From Stercoripulliclostridium_A sp963642145 (GTDB lineage Bacteria > Bacillota > Clostridia > Christensenellales > DTU072), in NCBI GenBank assembly GCA_963642145.1, contig CAVIFU010000065.1:1-7154 (forward strand): a DNA stretch of 7,154 nt, read 5' to 3'. Each line of letters opens with the position of its first letter. The first letter of the stretch is position 1. Under the pieces are notes generated by a model. That model was not told the origin of the DNA. It did not search any database and saw only the letters and a program-made list of their open reading frames with translations. Shown here piece after piece: positions 5,314 through 7,154 of this stretch. The position numbers and the translations under genes are program-made.

Positions 5314-6597
5314 TTATTTGGCGTACAGATCCAATTCTTTTTCAACGTAATCGAATTTTTTAACTTTCGGATGTTTGATACGTTTGCCGCGGATGTATAC
5401 TTCCTTGACGTTGCGTAGCGCTTCCAAGTTGTCCAAGGGATTGACGTCCGTCACTATCATATCGGCAGATTTACCCTTTGCGATGGTGCCGGTTATGTCG
5501 TCGATACCGGCGATTTGCGCGTTGATAGCGGTAGCGGTGTGTATTGCTTGCGCGTTGCTTACGCCCAAGAATTTATGGAAGTAGTTCAACTCACGCCACA
5601 TATCGTAGTGGGTGACGAACGGGCAGGCGGTGTCGGTCCCGAGCCCCACGGTTATACCGTTGTCGAGGCATTTTCTCGCGCAGTCAAGCATGCCGTCGAA
5701 TACCACTTCGCCGTTGATTTTGTGCAGTTCCGTACCTCCCGATACCGTCAGGTCGAACTTGCATAGGGGAATGGAAGGGGAGAACGTCAAAACATGTACC
5801 GCACCGGTTTCGCGGAAGAGTTTGAGCTCTTCATCGGTGAGTTTTGCGCCGTGTTCGATGGTGTCAACGCCGTTTTCGAGGGCTACTTTCACGCCCAAAG
5901 TGCTTTCGACGTGAGCGGCGACTTTGTATCCGAGCTTGTGCGCTTCGTCGGTGCAAGCGCGTACTATTTCGGGCGACATGCGCAGTACTCCGGGTTCGCC
6001 GGCTTTTTGCGCGTCGAGCACGCCGCCTGTAATCATCAACTTGATGAGATCGGGATTGGTCTTTGCTATTTTTCTTACGCAAGCTCTGCCGTCTTCGGGA
6101 TCTTTGGCTTCGTATGCGAGTAACCCCGCCATATGTCCGCCCTCTACGGATACTGCCATATTTGAAGCAAGTACGCGAGGCAGTAGTTTGCCGCGTGCGA
6201 CGTTATCGCGTATGCGAGAGTCGATATCGTCCAAACCGCCCACCGTGCGTATGGTAGTTACGCCGGACATCAGTTCTACTTTTGCATAATCGGCGCACAA
6301 GCGGTACACGATGTATCTCGTTACGGGATTGCCCATAAGCATTCTAACGGCTTTTTTATTTTGTTTTTTGGTGTCCTTCGGCATACCGGAGCCCGGCAAA
6401 TGCACGTGCAGATTTATAAGCCCCGGCATAATATATTTGCCGTTCAGGTCGACGCATTTGAGTCCGACGATTTTGTTCGCGTCATCGGTAATGTCGCTTA
6501 TCAATCCGTCTTTAACGATGATGTAACGATTCTCGAGGACGTTTGCGTCGGCGTCGCCCGTAATAATTTTTGCATTGGTAATAGCGTAAGGTTTCAT
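5314..6597 (-). CDS. Metal-dependent amidohydrolase, imidazolonepropionase/prolidase-like
   Basis: A 427-residue cytosolic hydrolase of the amidohydrolase superfamily. A small N-terminal beta region (1-55) leads to the TIM barrel. Ligands are visible in order: His64 and His66 (HVH after MPGLINL), Lys186 in DLIKLMITGG (likely carbamylated bridging lysine), His229 in AAHVES, His249 in IEHG and Asp322 in GLGTDTA. The C-terminal part (GTIAKGKSADMIVTDVNPL...VYIRGKRI) is typical. A set with Lys and TxGG resembles the Xaa-Pro/Xaa-Arg dipeptidase (Sgx9260-like) group rather than true imidazolonepropionase. The His-degradation neighbours expected for hutI are absent. No signal peptide. ATG 6597 follows GGGAG at seven bases. 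The substrate cannot be named; a peptide, N-acyl amino acid or ring amide is possible. Confidence 0.9.
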   Translation of the reverse strand: MKPYAITNAKIITGDADANVLENRYIIVKDGLISDITDDANKIVGLKCVDLNGKYIMPGLINLHVHLPGSGMPKDTKKQNKKAVRMLMGNPVTRYIVYRLCADYAKVELMSGVTTIRTVGGLDDIDSRIRDNVARGKLLPRVLASNMAVSVEGGHMAGLLAYEAKDPEDGRACVRKIAKTNPDLIKLMITGGVLDAQKAGEPGVLRMSPEIVRACTDEAHKLGYKVAAHVESTLGVKVALENGVDTIEHGAKLTDEELKLFRETGAVHVLTFSPSIPLCKFDLTVSGGTELHKINGEVVFDGMLDCARKCLDNGITVGLGTDTACPFVTHYDMWRELNYFHKFLGVSNAQAIHTATAINAQIAGIDDITGTIAKGKSADMIVTDVNPLDNLEALRNVKEVYIRGKRIKHPKVKKFDYVEKELDLYAK

Positions 6598-6620
6598 ATA
6601 TATACTCCCGATTTTTTAAT

Positions 6621-6650
6621 AGTATAGCACCGCGCTCGGCAATAATACAA
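6621..6650 (-). promoter_or_regulatory. Promoter of the amidohydrolase gene
   Basis: -10 TATACT (6626-6621) carries an extended TGC directly upstream. A weak -35 TTGTAT (6650-6645) lies 18 bases further up. The start would fall a few bases before the ribosome binding site GGGAG, giving a very short leader. Confidence 0.6.
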
Positions 6651-6724
6651 ACGATTTACCCACTCTTCCCTAACTTACGCAAAAGAAATATACACTTTCC
6701 GCCAACGCACTCTAATATAAAACA

Positions 6725-6755
6725 AGACGGATAACCCACTAAAAATTATCCGTCT
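6725..6755. terminator. Hairpin, possible bidirectional terminator
   Basis: AGACGGATAA (6725-6734) and TTATCCGTCT (6746-6755) form a perfect 10-bp stem with an 11-base loop. The plus strand continues GATTTT and the minus strand TGTTTTATATT, so the T-runs are modest on both sides. It would stop transcripts coming on the minus strand from beyond the window before they reach the amidohydrolase promoter. Confidence 0.55.
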
Positions 6756-6813
6756 GATTTTATGCCGTTTAGCCACCCCAAACATCAACGAACCCACCGC
6801 AAAAAGTCTTTTG

Positions 6814-6840
6814 GTGCATTGCATACCTAAAATAATGCAC
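6814..6840. repeat. Small inverted repeat inside the element
   Basis: GTGCATT (6814-6820) pairs with AATGCAC (6834-6840) around a 13-base loop. No T-run follows. It lies in the left half of the MITE-like element. Confidence 0.5.
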
Positions 6841-6901
6841 TAAGTGTGGACAAATTCGGCTAGTCAATCAACTTAAATGATTAACCTTGCGGCACGTAGT
6901 G

Positions 6902-7079
6902 TTTTTACGCCGTCAAATCGACCGCCAATTGCTACATTATTTTTAGACAACTCAAGCCGTAGAACTATTATATAAAGAGTTGTTTGTTATATAATTTAGG
7001 CAAGGCAAACGCTCGAACATGTACTGTACGTACTTGGAGAGCGTTTAACGCAGCCTAAATCGATTTGACGGCGTAAAAA
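6902..7079. repeat. 19-bp perfect inverted repeat enclosing nested hairpins
   Basis: 6902-6920 (TTTTTACGCCGTC...) is the exact reverse complement of 7061-7079, 140 bases apart. The right arm abuts the right end of the larger element. Between the arms lie two hairpins: 6946-6953 with 6977-6984 (8 pairs, one G-T), and a longer bipartite one at 6994-7060. A long-range helix closing two hairpins gives a three-way-junction shape. It may be the fold of the mobile element itself or a structured RNA. Confidence 0.75.
6994..7060. repeat. Bipartite hairpin inside the inverted repeat
   Basis: ATTTAGGC (6994-7001) pairs with GCCTAAAT (7053-7060). AAACGCTC (7007-7014) pairs with GAGCGTTT (7039-7046). An internal loop of 5 and 6 bases separates the two helices, and a 24-base tip contains two GTAC palindromes. 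It directly touches the 19-bp right arm. Confidence 0.65.
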
Positions 7080-7104
7080 TGGGTTCGGTTGGGGTTTGGG
7101 GCGG

Positions 7105-7154
7105 CTAGTCCATTGGTTTTATCATTGACTCGATGAAGGCGATTTCGGAATCGT
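7105..7154 (-). CDS. C-terminal end of an unidentified minus-strand gene (partial)
   Basis: Reading in from the window edge, one minus-strand frame gives DSEIAFIESMIKPMD and then TAG at 7107-7105. The residue mix looks like a real protein C-terminus, but only 15 codons are visible and I do not recognise the family. The stop codon lies in the last bases of the right inverted repeat of the MITE-like element, so the insertion may have supplied the stop or the repeat may be part of the gene's 3' end. Confidence 0.3.
   Translation of the reverse strand, partial: DSEIAFIESMIKPMD

Larger units (their letters stand above)
6770..7107. mobile_element. MITE-like element with imperfect terminal inverted repeats
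   Basis: The left end 6770-6796 (TAGCCACCCCAAAC...) and the right end 7080-7107 (...GTTTGGGGCGGCTA) are inverted copies matching at about 24 of 28 positions with one gap. They enclose about 340 bp of non-coding, strongly self-complementary DNA with no transposase. This fits a non-autonomous MITE-like or other palindromic repeat. A clear target-site duplication was not found. A 9-bp direct repeat CGGCTAGTC occurs inside (6857-6865) and at the right end (7102-7110), which suggests nesting or an internal copy of the end. I do not recognise the family. Confidence 0.5.

Noticed and set aside
6675..6824. 49-codon minus-strand frame starting at 6824
   Set aside because: No ribosome binding site, it runs through the left inverted repeat and the 6725-6755 hairpin, and its composition does not look like a protein.

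Overview
The window looks like a chromosomal segment of an anaerobic, gut-type member of the Bacillota, most likely Clostridia. The evidence is the middling base composition, GGAG-type ribosome binding sites, intrinsic terminators with T-runs, sigma-A-like promoters and the gene families. This placement is an inference; no rRNA or other marker gene is present. Five full protein genes, one very small leader-peptide gene and one gene fragment are supported.

Layout. 1-424: no protein gene; an array of ten short hairpins (21-268) and a small CTTCAC-type repeat. 425-2702, minus strand: a complete methionine ABC importer operon, metN (ATPase), metI (permease) and metQ (lipoprotein). 2703-2904: its regulatory leader, with promoter, a Met-rich 25-residue peptide gene and an intrinsic terminator just before metN. 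2958-4398, minus: a CNNM/CBS/CorC membrane protein gene with its own promoter and terminator. 4470-5200, plus: a six-helix DUF308/HdeD-like membrane protein with promoter and terminator. 5253-6650, minus: a metal-dependent amidohydrolase of the imidazolonepropionase/prolidase-like group with terminator and promoter. 6725-7107: non-coding and rich in inverted repeats, resembling a MITE-like element. 7105-7154: the last 15 codons of a minus-strand gene that enters from outside.

The main discovery is the metNIQ leader. A good promoter (TTGACA, 18 bp, extended -10) drives a short transcript. Its first gene encodes 25 residues, eight of them methionine, with the run MAMMMNMRM at residues 8-16. An 11-bp terminator hairpin with a U-run follows and metN comes next. 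Three mutually exclusive pairings can be drawn: the Met codons with the end of the leader gene, the end of the leader gene with the terminator loop and 3' arm, and the terminator itself. This is the architecture of ribosome-mediated attenuation (trp/his type), applied here to methionine uptake in what looks like a Gram-positive lineage, where SAM riboswitches or Met T-boxes are the usual solution. The MetN encoded here also lacks the C-terminal NIL domain that gives feedback inhibition in E. coli MetN. Control may therefore lie mainly at transcription.

The other genes show no obvious functional link to methionine uptake. Each is bounded by its own promoter and terminator and reads as an independent housekeeping-type unit.
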